The notes beneath the pieces were generated by a model, which was given only the letters and a program-made list of their open reading frames with translations, was not told the origin of the DNA and did not search any database. A program made the position numbers and the translations under genes. Of a stretch of DNA of 64,000 nt, positions 42,956-51,481 are shown piece after piece (position 1 is the stretch's first letter; the number at the start of each line of letters is the position of its first letter). The DNA is from an uncultured Anaerolineales bacterium (GTDB lineage Bacteria; Chloroflexota; Anaerolineae; Anaerolineales; Villigracilaceae): NCBI GenBank assembly GCA_937928015.1, contig CALFXA010000022.1, positions 1 to 64,000 on the forward strand. Reading direction: 5' to 3'.

Positions 42956-44140
42956 TTATTGCAAATTCTCGAAGATCGCCGCGGCGCCCATGCCGCCGCC
43001 GATGCACATGGTGACCATGCCGTACTTCGACTTGCGGCGATCCATCTCGTGGATCAACTGCGTGGTCAGCTTGGAGCCCGTGCAGCCCAGCGGATGCCCG
43101 AGAGCAATCGCGCCACCGTTGACGTTTGTCTTGGCAGGGTCGATCTCCAGGGTGCGCATCACGGCCAGGCTTTGCGCGGCGAAGGCTTCGTTCAATTCTA
43201 TCAGGTCGATGTCATTAAGGGAAAGACCCGCGATCTTGAGCGCCTTGGGGATGGCCGCAATCGGGCCGACTCCCATCAACTCGGGCGGGACTCCGCCCAC
43301 CGCGAAGGAGACGAATCGCGCCAACGGCTTGAGTCCCAGCTCCGCGGCTTTCTCCGCCGACATGACCATCACCGCCGATGCCCCGTCCGACATCTGCGAG
43401 GAATTGCCCGCCGTGACGGTGCCGCCTTCCTTGAAGGCAGGCTTGAGTTTGGCGAGCCCATCCATCGTTGAGTCAGCGCGTGGACCTTCGTCGCGTTTGA
43501 CGGTGAAGGCACGCTTGACAGGCTTCTCGTCGGGGCCGAGTTCGGTGATCTCCACCTCGATCGGGACCAGCTCAGGGTCGAAGAGTCCGCTCTCGACGGC
43601 CTTGGCCGCCTTGAGATTGCTTTGCAACGAGAAGGCGTCCTGTTCCTCGCGGCTAATCCCGTATTTGACCGCCACGTTCTCGGCGGTCAGCCCCATGTTG
43701 GTGTAGTAATGCGGGAGTTCCAGCGCAAAGTGCGGATTGGGCGAGAACTTGTAACCCATCATCGGCACCATCGACATAGACTCCACCCCGCCGCCGATGC
43801 CGACTTCGATGTCGCCCGCCTTGATGGCGTAGGCGATGTGTGCGATGGACTGCACACCCGAGGAACAATAGCGGTTGATGGTCTCGGCGGGGACGGTCTC
43901 GGGCAGGCCCGCGCGCAAGGCGATCATGCGCGCCATGTTCATGCCCTGCTCGCCCTCGGGGAACGCGCAGCCGAAGACCACGTCCTCGATTTGGGCGGGG
44001 TCGAGATTGGGCGTGCGCTTGAGCAATTCCTGGATTACCGTGGCGGCCATTTCATCGGGGCGGACGGTCGCCAGTCCGCCACGCTTGGCCTTGCCCACGG
44101 GAGTTCGAACAGCAGATACGATAACAGCTTCTTTCGTCAT
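42956..44140 (-). CDS. fadA: Acetyl-CoA acyltransferase (3-ketoacyl-CoA thiolase)
   Basis: The enzyme splits 3-ketoacyl-CoA with CoA in the last step of beta-oxidation. The nucleophilic cysteine lies in INRYCSSGVQ (about residue 91), the GHPLGCTGSKL segment supplies the histidine, and CIGGGMG near the C-terminus supplies the second cysteine. Length (394) is typical. AAAGGAG lies seven bases before the ATG. A small inverted-repeat element separates it from the fadN gene upstream. Confidence 0.95.
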   Translation of the reverse strand: MTKEAVIVSAVRTPVGKAKRGGLATVRPDEMAATVIQELLKRTPNLDPAQIEDVVFGCAFPEGEQGMNMARMIALRAGLPETVPAETINRYCSSGVQSIAHIAYAIKAGDIEVGIGGGVESMSMVPMMGYKFSPNPHFALELPHYYTNMGLTAENVAVKYGISREEQDAFSLQSNLKAAKAVESGLFDPELVPIEVEITELGPDEKPVKRAFTVKRDEGPRADSTMDGLAKLKPAFKEGGTVTAGNSSQMSDGASAVMVMSAEKAAELGLKPLARFVSFAVGGVPPELMGVGPIAAIPKALKIAGLSLNDIDLIELNEAFAAQSLAVMRTLEIDPAKTNVNGGAIALGHPLGCTGSKLTTQLIHEMDRRKSKYGMVTMCIGGGMGAAAIFENLQ

Positions 44141-44155
44141 CTTGTTTCTCCTTTT

Positions 44156-44232
44156 AGTACACGGATTACACAGATTATTTTTTTATAAAGAAAATCCGTG
44201 CAACTCCACGTAATCCGTCAAATCTGTGTACT
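44156..44232. repeat. 77-bp inverted-repeat element (ACACGGATT type) inside the fad operon
   Basis: The termini AGTACAC and GTGTACT are perfect inverted repeats, extended by ACAGATT and AATCTGT blocks, around an AT-rich centre with ATTTTTTTATAAAG. It lies between fadN and fadA, next to the ribosome-binding site of fadA, and has no coding content. Confidence 0.7.
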
Positions 44233-44239
44233 GCTCTTT

Positions 44240-46636
44240 TTAATTTCGCAGAGGTTTGCCCGTTTGCAACAGCGACCACATGCGCGCCTGGGTCTTTTCC
44301 TCGCCGCACAGCGAGAGGAAGGCTTCGCGTTCAAGGTCGAGGATGTACTGCTCACTGACCCATTGCGGTTTGCTTAGGTCGCCGCCCGCCATGATATAGG
44401 CCAGTTTGGTAGCGATATGCGCGTCGTACTCGGTGATGTAATTGCCTTCCTTGAACGACCACGCGCCAATCTTCATTGCGCCGTACATGTCGCGGCCCGC
44501 GGCGTAGATCGGTTCAGGCGCAGGCGGATGGTATCCCGCCGCAGCCATGTGCAACACCTCGCGCTTGGCCTCGGTCAGCAGGTGTCCGCGATTGATGACA
44601 ATGCGGTCCTGCGGCCCGAGGATGCCCATCCCGCGCGCCTCTTCAGCGGAGGTCGCCACCTTGGCCTGACCAATTTGCAGGAAGGCTCGTTGCAGGAAGG
44701 GGAAGACTTCCGCGCCGTCGGTCTTCATCGCTGGATTCACGACGCGGCGCATGATCTCCTTCGTACCCGCGCCCGCAGGGATGACGCCCGCACCCAGTTC
44801 CACCAGGCCGATGTAAGTCTCGGCCGCGGCCACGGCGCGTGAAGCGTGCATGGTCACTTCACAGCCGCCGCCCAGGGCCAGCCCCGCAGGGGCCACCACC
44901 ACAGGCTTGGGGAAGTAGCGCATACGCATGTTGGTATTTTGCAGCTTGCGGATCGCGCCATCCAGCGTGTCCCACATGCCCTGCTGAGCCGCCACCACCA
45001 CCATGAACAGGTTCGCGCCCGCGCTGAAATTGTCGGCTTCGTTGCCAATCACCAGGCCGTCGAAGTCGCGCTCCACGCGGTCGAGCGCTTCACTCATCAC
45101 GGTGAAGATGTCGTCGTCGAGGGCGTTCATCTTGGTGTGGAACTCGACCAACGCCACACCGTCGCCGATGTCGTACATCGTCGCGCCCGCGTTTTCGGTG
45201 ATGACTTTCTTCGTTCCTTTCAGGTCGCTCAGGATCACCATGCCCGCGTCATGTTTGAAGCGCACGTACTTGCCCTTAGCCACATCGTACACGCCGACCT
45301 TGTTGGCGCCCTTGTACTGGTAGAAAGTCTCGAAGCCCGCCTTGAGCATCGCATCCACCCACTTCGCGGCAGGATACCCCGCGGCCTTCATCTTCTTGAC
45401 CGTCTCGCGCACGCCCAGCATGTCCCAGATCTCGAACGGACCCGCATCGTGGCCGAAGCCCCAGCGCATGGCGTCGTCGATGGGCTTGCCGCTATCGGCC
45501 ACTTCGGGGATGATTGACGAGGCGTACTGGAACGACTGATAGGTCAGCGCCTGGGCCAGCCTGGCCGCCTTATCCTCCGCCCCCAGCAGGACCTGGAGCT
45601 TGGCTCCCAACCCCTCAGCCTCTTTAGCCGCCTTGAGCGAGTCGAAGCGCACCTTCGTGGACGGGGTATGCTCCAACGTCTTGAAATCCAGCGACCAGAA
45701 TTCCTTCTTGCCGTCCTCGCCGCGGACTTCCTTGTAGAAGCCGACCTTGGTCTTGTTGCCCAGCCACTTGCGTTCGAGCATGGTCGCCATCAGTTTGTTA
45801 GGCGCCTCGGCCTTGAGATATTCCTGTCCCAGTTTGTCATGCGGAATCAACGGGCCCAGGTTGCGGCCCACGTGGTCCCACACATCCAACCCGACCAGGT
45901 CGATCAGGCGGAAGGTGGCCGTCTTGGGTCGGCCCATCAGCGGACCCGTGATGGCGTCCACCTCGTCCACGCTGTAATCGTTCTTGAGGATGAAGTCCAT
46001 CGCGAACGCACCCGTACCGAAGGCGATGCGATTGCCGATGAAGTTGGGCGTGTCCTTGCACAACACGATGCCCTTGCCCATCCGCCTCTCGCCAAACTCA
46101 CTCATGAAAGCGGTCACTTCCTTCGAGGTATCCGCCGTGGGGATGATCTCCAGCAGTTTCAAGTAGCGCGGCGGATTGAAGAAGTGCGTGCCGAGGAAGT
46201 GTTTCTTGAACTCTTTCGAGCGCCCCTCCGCGATGGCCTGGACGGGGATGCCCGAGGTGTTGGTGCTGACGATGGCCTGCGGCTTGCGGACCGCGTCGAT
46301 GCGCGTCATCAAGTCCTGCTTGATCTTGAGGTTTTCGATGATGGCCTCGCAGATCCAGTCCGCCTCGGCCACGGCGTCGAAATCATCCTCCAGGTTGCCG
46401 AGCTTGACCAGCGTCTTCAAATCCGCCGACATCAAATTGGCGGGCTTGGCCTTGACGCAGCGATCCCAGCCCTCATTGACGATCTTGTTGCGCGCCGCCT
46501 TGTCGCCCTCGGGCGCGCCCTGCGGGACGATGTCCAGCAGCGTGACGGGCACACCGACGTTCGCCAGGTGCGCCGCAATGGCTGCACCCATCGTGCCCGA
46601 GCCGATCACGACGGCTTTGTGAATTTGGTAGGTCAT
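44240..46636 (-). CDS. fadN: Fused 3-hydroxyacyl-CoA dehydrogenase / enoyl-CoA hydratase (FadN type)
   Basis: The 798-residue protein does the two middle steps of beta-oxidation. The dehydrogenase comes first, with the NAD-binding VIGSGTMGAAIAAHLANVG, the catalytic-type region HFFNPPRYLKLLEIIP and a second dehydrogenase C-terminal domain around residues 350-450. The enoyl-CoA hydratase part follows (about residues 490-700), with an NFSAGANLF oxyanion segment and GGGCEVTMHA. This order, dehydrogenase before hydratase, is that of Bacillus FadN rather than E. coli FadB. GGAG precedes the ATG. Confidence 0.92.
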   Translation of the reverse strand: MTYQIHKAVVIGSGTMGAAIAAHLANVGVPVTLLDIVPQGAPEGDKAARNKIVNEGWDRCVKAKPANLMSADLKTLVKLGNLEDDFDAVAEADWICEAIIENLKIKQDLMTRIDAVRKPQAIVSTNTSGIPVQAIAEGRSKEFKKHFLGTHFFNPPRYLKLLEIIPTADTSKEVTAFMSEFGERRMGKGIVLCKDTPNFIGNRIAFGTGAFAMDFILKNDYSVDEVDAITGPLMGRPKTATFRLIDLVGLDVWDHVGRNLGPLIPHDKLGQEYLKAEAPNKLMATMLERKWLGNKTKVGFYKEVRGEDGKKEFWSLDFKTLEHTPSTKVRFDSLKAAKEAEGLGAKLQVLLGAEDKAARLAQALTYQSFQYASSIIPEVADSGKPIDDAMRWGFGHDAGPFEIWDMLGVRETVKKMKAAGYPAAKWVDAMLKAGFETFYQYKGANKVGVYDVAKGKYVRFKHDAGMVILSDLKGTKKVITENAGATMYDIGDGVALVEFHTKMNALDDDIFTVMSEALDRVERDFDGLVIGNEADNFSAGANLFMVVVAAQQGMWDTLDGAIRKLQNTNMRMRYFPKPVVVAPAGLALGGGCEVTMHASRAVAAAETYIGLVELGAGVIPAGAGTKEIMRRVVNPAMKTDGAEVFPFLQRAFLQIGQAKVATSAEEARGMGILGPQDRIVINRGHLLTEAKREVLHMAAAGYHPPAPEPIYAAGRDMYGAMKIGAWSFKEGNYITEYDAHIATKLAYIMAGGDLSKPQWVSEQYILDLEREAFLSLCGEEKTQARMWSLLQTGKPLRN

Positions 46637-46645
46637 GGCTTCTCC

Positions 46646-47905
46646 TTACCTTAACTCTGAACCGCTATATCCAAGAATTTGCCGCGCCACCACCAGGCGG
46701 TTGATCTGACCTGTGCCTTCGTAGATGTCAGTGATCTTGGCATCGCGGAACCATTTTTCGAGCAGGAACTCGCGGCTGTAGCCCAGCGGGCCGAGGATTT
46801 CCACAGCCTTCTGAGTCACCTTGGTGGTCACGTCACCCGCGCGGACCTTGCTCATCGAGGACTCGAGTGCGTTGGGTTTCTTGTTGTCGGCCATCCACAC
46901 CGCCTTAAGCACCATCAGCCAGGCGGACTTGACCATGATCTCCATATCGATCACGTCGCGCTCGACCGAGGTCAGCTTGTTGCGCGGCAGCCCGTAGCGG
47001 ATCTGGACTCCGTTCTCGGCCAGTTTCTCCTTGAGGAATTCCAGCGCTGCACGTGCCACGCCGATGCCCGAAGCCGCCACCAGCGGTCGGGTCGCGTCGA
47101 ATGTGGCCATCGCGCCCTTGAAGCCCGTGGTGGTCTTCTCCACCGTCGGCGAGCCGAGGATGTGATCGAACGGCACGCGTGCATCGACCAGCGAGATGGC
47201 CGCCGTGTCGCTGGCACGGATGCCCATTTTGTGTTCCAATTTGGTGACTTTCACGCCAGGCGTACCAGACTCCACCACGAAGGCGCGCATCCCCGCGCGT
47301 CCCGCCGTCGGGTCGATACTGGCCCACACCACGATGAAGCCTTTGCCAAGCTGCTCATACGCGTTGAAGGATTTGTCGCCGCCCGTGACGAAGATTTTCT
47401 CGCCATTGATGACCCACTCGTTCGTGGATTCATCCAGCACGGCCTTCGTGCGGATGGCGGATGTATCCGAGCCCGCGCCTGCTTCCGTCATGCACATGGC
47501 GGCGTAGGTCGGTTTCTCCTCGGCGAAACGGGCCAGGAATTTGGCGCGCTGCTCGGGCGTTCCGGCGGCCTGCACCGCCGCTCCACCCAGGCCGCCGCCA
47601 GGCGTGATCAGATAAAAGCCCACGTCGCCCCAGGCCAGCATCTCGATCTGCGCCGCCAGCAGTTGATACCCAATCGGCGGGCGCTTCTCCGCGCCTTCCT
47701 TGGGCTTGTCCTCGCGCGGGGTCAGGCCGTTGCCGCCACCCATGCTCTTCATGGCGGTATGCATGAACTCGATGTAACTCCACGGGATGGAATGTTCATT
47801 CTCATCGAACTCGCGCGAGACGGGCCGCATCATATTTTCCGCGACCGTCTGCAACACGGTCTGCATTTGAACAACAGGTTTGGGGGCTTCAAATTCGATG
47901 GTCAT
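46646..47905 (-). CDS. Acyl-CoA dehydrogenase (1 of 2)
   Basis: The FAD enzyme introduces the 2,3-double bond into acyl-CoA. The FAD-binding segment CMTEAGAGSDTSAIRTKA and the C-terminal signature region YEGTGQINRLVVARQILG are present, and length (419) is normal. It differs clearly from the second dehydrogenase upstream, suggesting different chain-length ranges. GGAG lies just before the ATG. Spacing to fadN (nine bases) and to the neighbouring dehydrogenase (14 bases) is short, so all are in one operon. Confidence 0.93.
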   Translation of the reverse strand: MTIEFEAPKPVVQMQTVLQTVAENMMRPVSREFDENEHSIPWSYIEFMHTAMKSMGGGNGLTPREDKPKEGAEKRPPIGYQLLAAQIEMLAWGDVGFYLITPGGGLGGAAVQAAGTPEQRAKFLARFAEEKPTYAAMCMTEAGAGSDTSAIRTKAVLDESTNEWVINGEKIFVTGGDKSFNAYEQLGKGFIVVWASIDPTAGRAGMRAFVVESGTPGVKVTKLEHKMGIRASDTAAISLVDARVPFDHILGSPTVEKTTTGFKGAMATFDATRPLVAASGIGVARAALEFLKEKLAENGVQIRYGLPRNKLTSVERDVIDMEIMVKSAWLMVLKAVWMADNKKPNALESSMSKVRAGDVTTKVTQKAVEILGPLGYSREFLLEKWFRDAKITDIYEGTGQINRLVVARQILGYSGSELR

Positions 47906-47919
47906 GTGTGTCTCCTCTC

Positions 47920-49017
47920 TTAGACAATCGCCAGTCCAGTCAACATGGCGAATCCGCGCCCGTTGCGCATGAACATTTCGACGGGGTGTTCGCGGATGTA
48001 GCCGTGTCCGCCGAGGACCTGCACGCCGCGGTCGGTGACCATCATGGCCATGTCCGCTGCACCCGTAGCAGCCAGGTACGCCTCCGTTGCGGCGTCGGCT
48101 TTGCCCGTATCCAGCTTCCAGGCGGCTTCCCAGGTCAGCAGGCGGATGGCCTCGATCTCGGTCGCCATCTCGGCCAGCATGAAAGCCACGGCCTGCTTCT
48201 GCGCGATCTTCACGCCGAAGGCCTGACGTTCCTTGGCATAGTTGGTGGCGTATTCAAGAGAAGCCCTTGCCACTCCCAAAGCCGCCGAAGCCGAAGCCAC
48301 GCGCATCGAAGCCAGGATCGGCTCGAAGTCGTGGCCCGCCTCTCCGCCGAGGCGATTGGAAACGGGAACCTTCACCCCGTCCAGTTTGACCCGATATAAC
48401 GGGAGCGCGTTCAGCCCCAGCAGCTTTTCCCGCTCCTCGCTGACGGTAAGTCCCGCCGCGTCTTTCGGGACGATGAAGCCCTGTGTCTGCCCATCCAGGT
48501 TGGCGTAGACCAAAATCGCCTCGGCACCCTTCGCGAACGGGACGTAGGCTTTCTCGCCGTTGAGGACGTATTCCCCGCCATCGAGCGTTGCGCTGGTGCG
48601 CAGGGCGTTGGCGTCGAAGTCGAAGGCAAACTCGATCAACGCCGCCGTGTACGGACGCCAATCCCCGCCGACCACCTCGGGGAGATACTGCTTCTTCTGC
48701 TCCTCCGAACCTGCCAGCAGAATTGGCGTGGCAAACAGCGACGGCGTCATCACCGCATAGGCGCCTGCCAGATCGCCGAAGGCCATCTCCTCGACGGCCA
48801 GCGCCCCCGTCACCGCCGAGCGTTCCCCGAAGCCGCCGTACGCCTCGGGTGTGGACGCCTGCAACAAGCCGATCTCCCATCCCTTGCCGATGAGCTTCTT
48901 CGGCAGTTCGCGGCTCTCCTCCGCTTCATGCGCGGCAGGCCGCAAGTCGTTCGCGGCATATTTCCCCACCGCATCGACCAGCATCTGTTGTTCCTCATTG
49001 GGTTCGAACGAATACAT
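47920..49017 (-). CDS. Acyl-CoA dehydrogenase (2 of 2)
   Basis: The 365-residue protein has the acyl-CoA dehydrogenase fold: an N-terminal helical domain (MYSFEPNEEQQMLVDAVGKY), a beta domain with LNGEKAYVPFAKGA, and C-terminal helices with ERQAFGVKIAQKQAV and QVLGGHGYIREHPVEMFMRNGR. ATG at 49017 follows AAGGAG; the frame continues 25 codons further, but those cover a dispersed repeat. It is the first enzyme gene after the TetR regulator. Confidence 0.93.
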   Translation of the reverse strand: MYSFEPNEEQQMLVDAVGKYAANDLRPAAHEAEESRELPKKLIGKGWEIGLLQASTPEAYGGFGERSAVTGALAVEEMAFGDLAGAYAVMTPSLFATPILLAGSEEQKKQYLPEVVGGDWRPYTAALIEFAFDFDANALRTSATLDGGEYVLNGEKAYVPFAKGAEAILVYANLDGQTQGFIVPKDAAGLTVSEEREKLLGLNALPLYRVKLDGVKVPVSNRLGGEAGHDFEPILASMRVASASAALGVARASLEYATNYAKERQAFGVKIAQKQAVAFMLAEMATEIEAIRLLTWEAAWKLDTGKADAATEAYLAATGAADMAMMVTDRGVQVLGGHGYIREHPVEMFMRNGRGFAMLTGLAIV

Positions 49018-49041
49018 GCGTCTTCTCCTTTGTCTACTTTT

Positions 49042-49088
49042 CGCGCTGAGCGGAACGACGAGCGCATGCGAGGAGCAGTCAAAGCGCC
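49042..49088. repeat. CTGAGC/GTCGAAG-family hairpin repeat (copy C)
   Basis: The element begins CGCGCTGAGCGGAACG and ends GTCAAAGCGC. Its arms (GCGCT and AGCGC) are complementary and differ from those of the other copies, while the centre closely matches the copy at 41083. It sits between the TetR gene and the first acyl-CoA dehydrogenase gene, so it may form a hairpin in their mRNA. Confidence 0.75.
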
Positions 49089-49109
49089 CCACGCTGCCCA
49101 GAGCGTTAA

Positions 49110-49670
49110 CTACCTCAACAATCCATTGAACATCAGGTCGGCATATTCATCGGCGATGACCTCGATGGGTTTGCCGCCGTCGGAACGGTACCAGGTCAGG
49201 GTCCAGTTCATCATCCCCATCAGCGCGCGGATGGCCAGACCCGTGTCCGTGCAGGCGAACACATCCGCTTGCACCCCCTCGTTAATCGCATCCCGCCACA
49301 AGGCCTCGAACTTGTCGCGTTGGGGCACGTGGCGGGCATGGGACTTTTTATCCAGTGAACGATGCTCGAACAGCAGCACCGAGGACAGGTCGGAATTATC
49401 GGAGAGAGCGACTAGGTAGGCACGGATCATCTGCCGCAGTTTCTGGTCGGCGGGCAGGTCTTGGGCGGCAATGCCCGCGATATGTTCGGTCAGCATCCCC
49501 AGGGCGCGGTCGAGTAGGGCCAGCAGGATCTCCTGCTTGGAGGAAACATGATGATACAGGCTGGCTTTTTGCAAGTTGACGGCTTCGGCAATATCCTGCA
49601 TCGAAGCGCCGTTGAAGCCCTTTTGGCGGAATACTTGCGCGGCGGCGTCGAGAATGTCGTCTCTGGTCAT
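49110..49670 (-). CDS. TetR/AcrR-family regulator of the beta-oxidation operon
   Basis: The 186-residue protein has an N-terminal helix-turn-helix of TetR type (DILDAAAQVFRQKGFNGASMQDIAEAVNLQKASLYHHVSSKQEIL) and a helical ligand-binding C-terminal domain. It is the first gene of the minus-strand beta-oxidation operon, and a palindromic operator lies ten bases upstream of its start, so it probably represses itself and the operon until an acyl-CoA binds, as FadR/PsrA-type TetR proteins do. The ligand is inference. An AGGGAGACCCC-type ribosome-binding site precedes the ATG. Confidence 0.92.
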   Translation of the reverse strand: MTRDDILDAAAQVFRQKGFNGASMQDIAEAVNLQKASLYHHVSSKQEILLALLDRALGMLTEHIAGIAAQDLPADQKLRQMIRAYLVALSDNSDLSSVLLFEHRSLDKKSHARHVPQRDKFEALWRDAINEGVQADVFACTDTGLAIRALMGMMNWTLTWYRSDGGKPIEVIADEYADLMFNGLLR

Positions 49671-49679
49671 GGGGTCTCC

Positions 49680-49697
49680 CTACCGAACGGTCGGTAG
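49680..49697. promoter_or_regulatory. TetR operator palindrome
   Basis: CTACCGA and TCGGTAG flank a four-base ACGG centre, giving an 18-bp palindrome with the CCGAACGGTCGG core typical of acyl-CoA-responsive TetR operators. It lies ten bases upstream of the regulator start codon. Confidence 0.75.
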
Positions 49698-49736
49698 AGC
49701 AAGGATACTCCGATTTCGAGGCGGCGTCAAGAGATA

Positions 49737-49774
49737 TGGCTGGATTTTCTACCGATGGAGAGAAAATCCAGCCA
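49737..49774. promoter_or_regulatory. 14-bp inverted repeat upstream of epimerase gene
   Basis: TGGCTGGATTTTCT at 49737-49750 pairs perfectly with 49761-49774 around a 10-base loop that contains CTACCGA-like bases (ACCGATGG). A possible -10 sequence, TATACT, lies just after it (49778-49783), so the repeat covers the -35 region. It may be an operator or a terminator-like hairpin without a T tract. Confidence 0.45.
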
Positions 49775-49806
49775 TGATATACTCCCCATCCACAGGAGAT
49801 TTCATT

Positions 49807-50790
49807 ATGAAATATCTCGTCACAGGCGCAACAGGGTTCATCGGGAGCGAAGTCGTCAGGCAGTTGCTGCTGGCGGAACATCATGTGCATGCCATCGTGC
49901 GGAATCCATCCAGGGCCCGGGGCCTGGAGGAAAAGGGCGTTCAGATTTTCAAAGGTGACGTCACAGACAAGGAATCTATGCGCGCGGCCATGCAGGGCGT
50001 GGATGGCGTCTTTCACATCGCGGGTTGGTACAAGGTCGGTTCGTACGACAAGAGCGGCGGCAAGCGCATCAACGTGCAGGGCACGCGCAACGTCCTGGAA
50101 TTGATGAAGGAACTCAATATCGCCAAGGGCGTGTACACCAGCACCGTGGCCGTCAACTCGGATACCCACGGTCAACTCGTGGATGAGAGTTATCGCTTCA
50201 CGGGCGAACACATCAGTGAATATGACCGCACCAAGGCGGCCGCGCACGAGATCGCGCTTCAGAAAATCGCCGAAGGATTGCCGCTGGTCATCGTCAGCCC
50301 GGGCCTGGTGTACGGACCTGGCGACACGAGCAGCGTCCGCATCAGCATGTTGGACTATCTGCAAGGCAGGCTGCCCCTCCTCCCCCGCAAGACAGCCCTG
50401 TGCTGGGCGCACGTCGAGGATGTGGCTCGCGGACATTTGCTCGCCATGGAAAAGGGCAAGGTCGGCGAGACCTATTTCCTGACGGGCGAACCATACGGCC
50501 TGTACGACGCCTATCGCCTGGCCCAGGAGATCACGGGCATCCGCGCCCCGTTGCCTGTCCCGCCGCAGTTATCCAAGGTTTTGTCGGTGCTGGCCAGGCC
50601 GTTCGACCGCTTCCTGCCCGAGAGCTACACCTCCGAAGGCTTGCGCATCATCGCGGGCGTGACCTACATCGGCGACAATGCCAAGGCCCGCCGCGAACTG
50701 GGTTTCGATCCGCGCCCGCTGCGCGTGGGTTGGGCAGAGACCCTCAAACATGAAATGGCGATTCTGGGCAAGAAGGCGCGCAAGACATAA
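49807..50790 (+). CDS. NAD-dependent epimerase/dehydratase (extended SDR family)
   Basis: The 327-residue protein has an N-terminal Rossmann motif GATGFIG (residues 7-13), the catalytic YxxxK as YDRTK (about residue 139) and SPGLVYGPGD, typical of extended short-chain dehydrogenases such as hopanoid-associated sugar epimerases or dihydroflavonol-reductase-like enzymes. The substrate is not clear. AGGAG precedes ATG 49807; the longer open frame runs through the TetR gene on the other strand and is not coding. It is divergent from the beta-oxidation operon. Confidence 0.88.
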   Translation: MKYLVTGATGFIGSEVVRQLLLAEHHVHAIVRNPSRARGLEEKGVQIFKGDVTDKESMRAAMQGVDGVFHIAGWYKVGSYDKSGGKRINVQGTRNVLELMKELNIAKGVYTSTVAVNSDTHGQLVDESYRFTGEHISEYDRTKAAAHEIALQKIAEGLPLVIVSPGLVYGPGDTSSVRISMLDYLQGRLPLLPRKTALCWAHVEDVARGHLLAMEKGKVGETYFLTGEPYGLYDAYRLAQEITGIRAPLPVPPQLSKVLSVLARPFDRFLPESYTSEGLRIIAGVTYIGDNAKARRELGFDPRPLRVGWAETLKHEMAILGKKARKT

Positions 50791-50910
50791 ATTTGTTCCC
50801 AGTTTCCCTGTAATAGCATGAATGAATTAATTGGCTATACGCAAATCAGATCTTTTCCCTGGGGAAAAATGAAGATTTTCTGCTCGGTCCGCGTTTTAAT
50901 TTAAGAAACG

Positions 50911-51477
50911 ATGAGCACCACAGGCACCGAACCATCGTCCGCATTGCTCGCTGGCTGCCTGGCTGGCGATGAAGCGTGCATTGAGGCCCTGGTTCGGCAG
51001 TTCGAGGATGGTGTCTTCAGGTTGGCTCTGTCGGTGCTGGACGACCCCGTCGAGGCGCGGGAGATCGCCCAGGAGACTTTCATCGCGGCATTGAGGTCTC
51101 TACGCTCCTATCGGGATCAGACCTCCTTCAAGGCCTGGCTGTTCACCATTGCCCTCAATCTCAGCCGCAGCCGATTGCGCAAGCACAGGAGTCTGGAGCG
51201 CCTCAAGCAGACACTGACCTCCCTCCTCCACATGGATGCGCAACGACCCCTGCCCGAAGAGGTCGTTATCCAGAACGAAAAGGAACGCTTCATCTGGCAG
51301 GCCGTCTCATCCATGGACGACAAACACCGCATTCCGCTCGTTCTACGTTACTACAACGGCCTGTCGGTGGCAGAGATTGCCGAGATGCTCAGCGTGAACG
51401 AAGGCACGATCCATTCGCGCCTGCACATCGCCCGTGAACGATTGCGAGTCGATTTGAGGAAACTTGCTGGAGAATGA
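50911..51477 (+). CDS. ECF-type RNA polymerase sigma factor
   Basis: The 188-residue protein has region 2 (ALVRQFEDGVFRLALSVLDDPVEAREIAQETFIAAL, with the -10 and core-binding part) and region 4 (VSSMDDKHRIPLVLRYYNGLSVAEIAEMLSVNEGTIHSRLHIARERL), and lacks regions 1 and 3, as expected for an extracytoplasmic-function sigma factor. The next gene, whose ribosome-binding site lies within the last codons of this one, encodes its membrane anti-sigma factor. The ribosome-binding site here is weak. The targets are unknown. Confidence 0.93.
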   Translation: MSTTGTEPSSALLAGCLAGDEACIEALVRQFEDGVFRLALSVLDDPVEAREIAQETFIAALRSLRSYRDQTSFKAWLFTIALNLSRSRLRKHRSLERLKQTLTSLLHMDAQRPLPEEVVIQNEKERFIWQAVSSMDDKHRIPLVLRYYNGLSVAEIAEMLSVNEGTIHSRLHIARERLRVDLRKLAGE

Positions 51478-51481
51478 CCCC

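Noticed and set aside
45668-46654. A 328-codon plus-strand frame over fadN
   Set aside because: It is a complementary-strand shadow of the dehydrogenase region with no motif and no ribosome-binding site.
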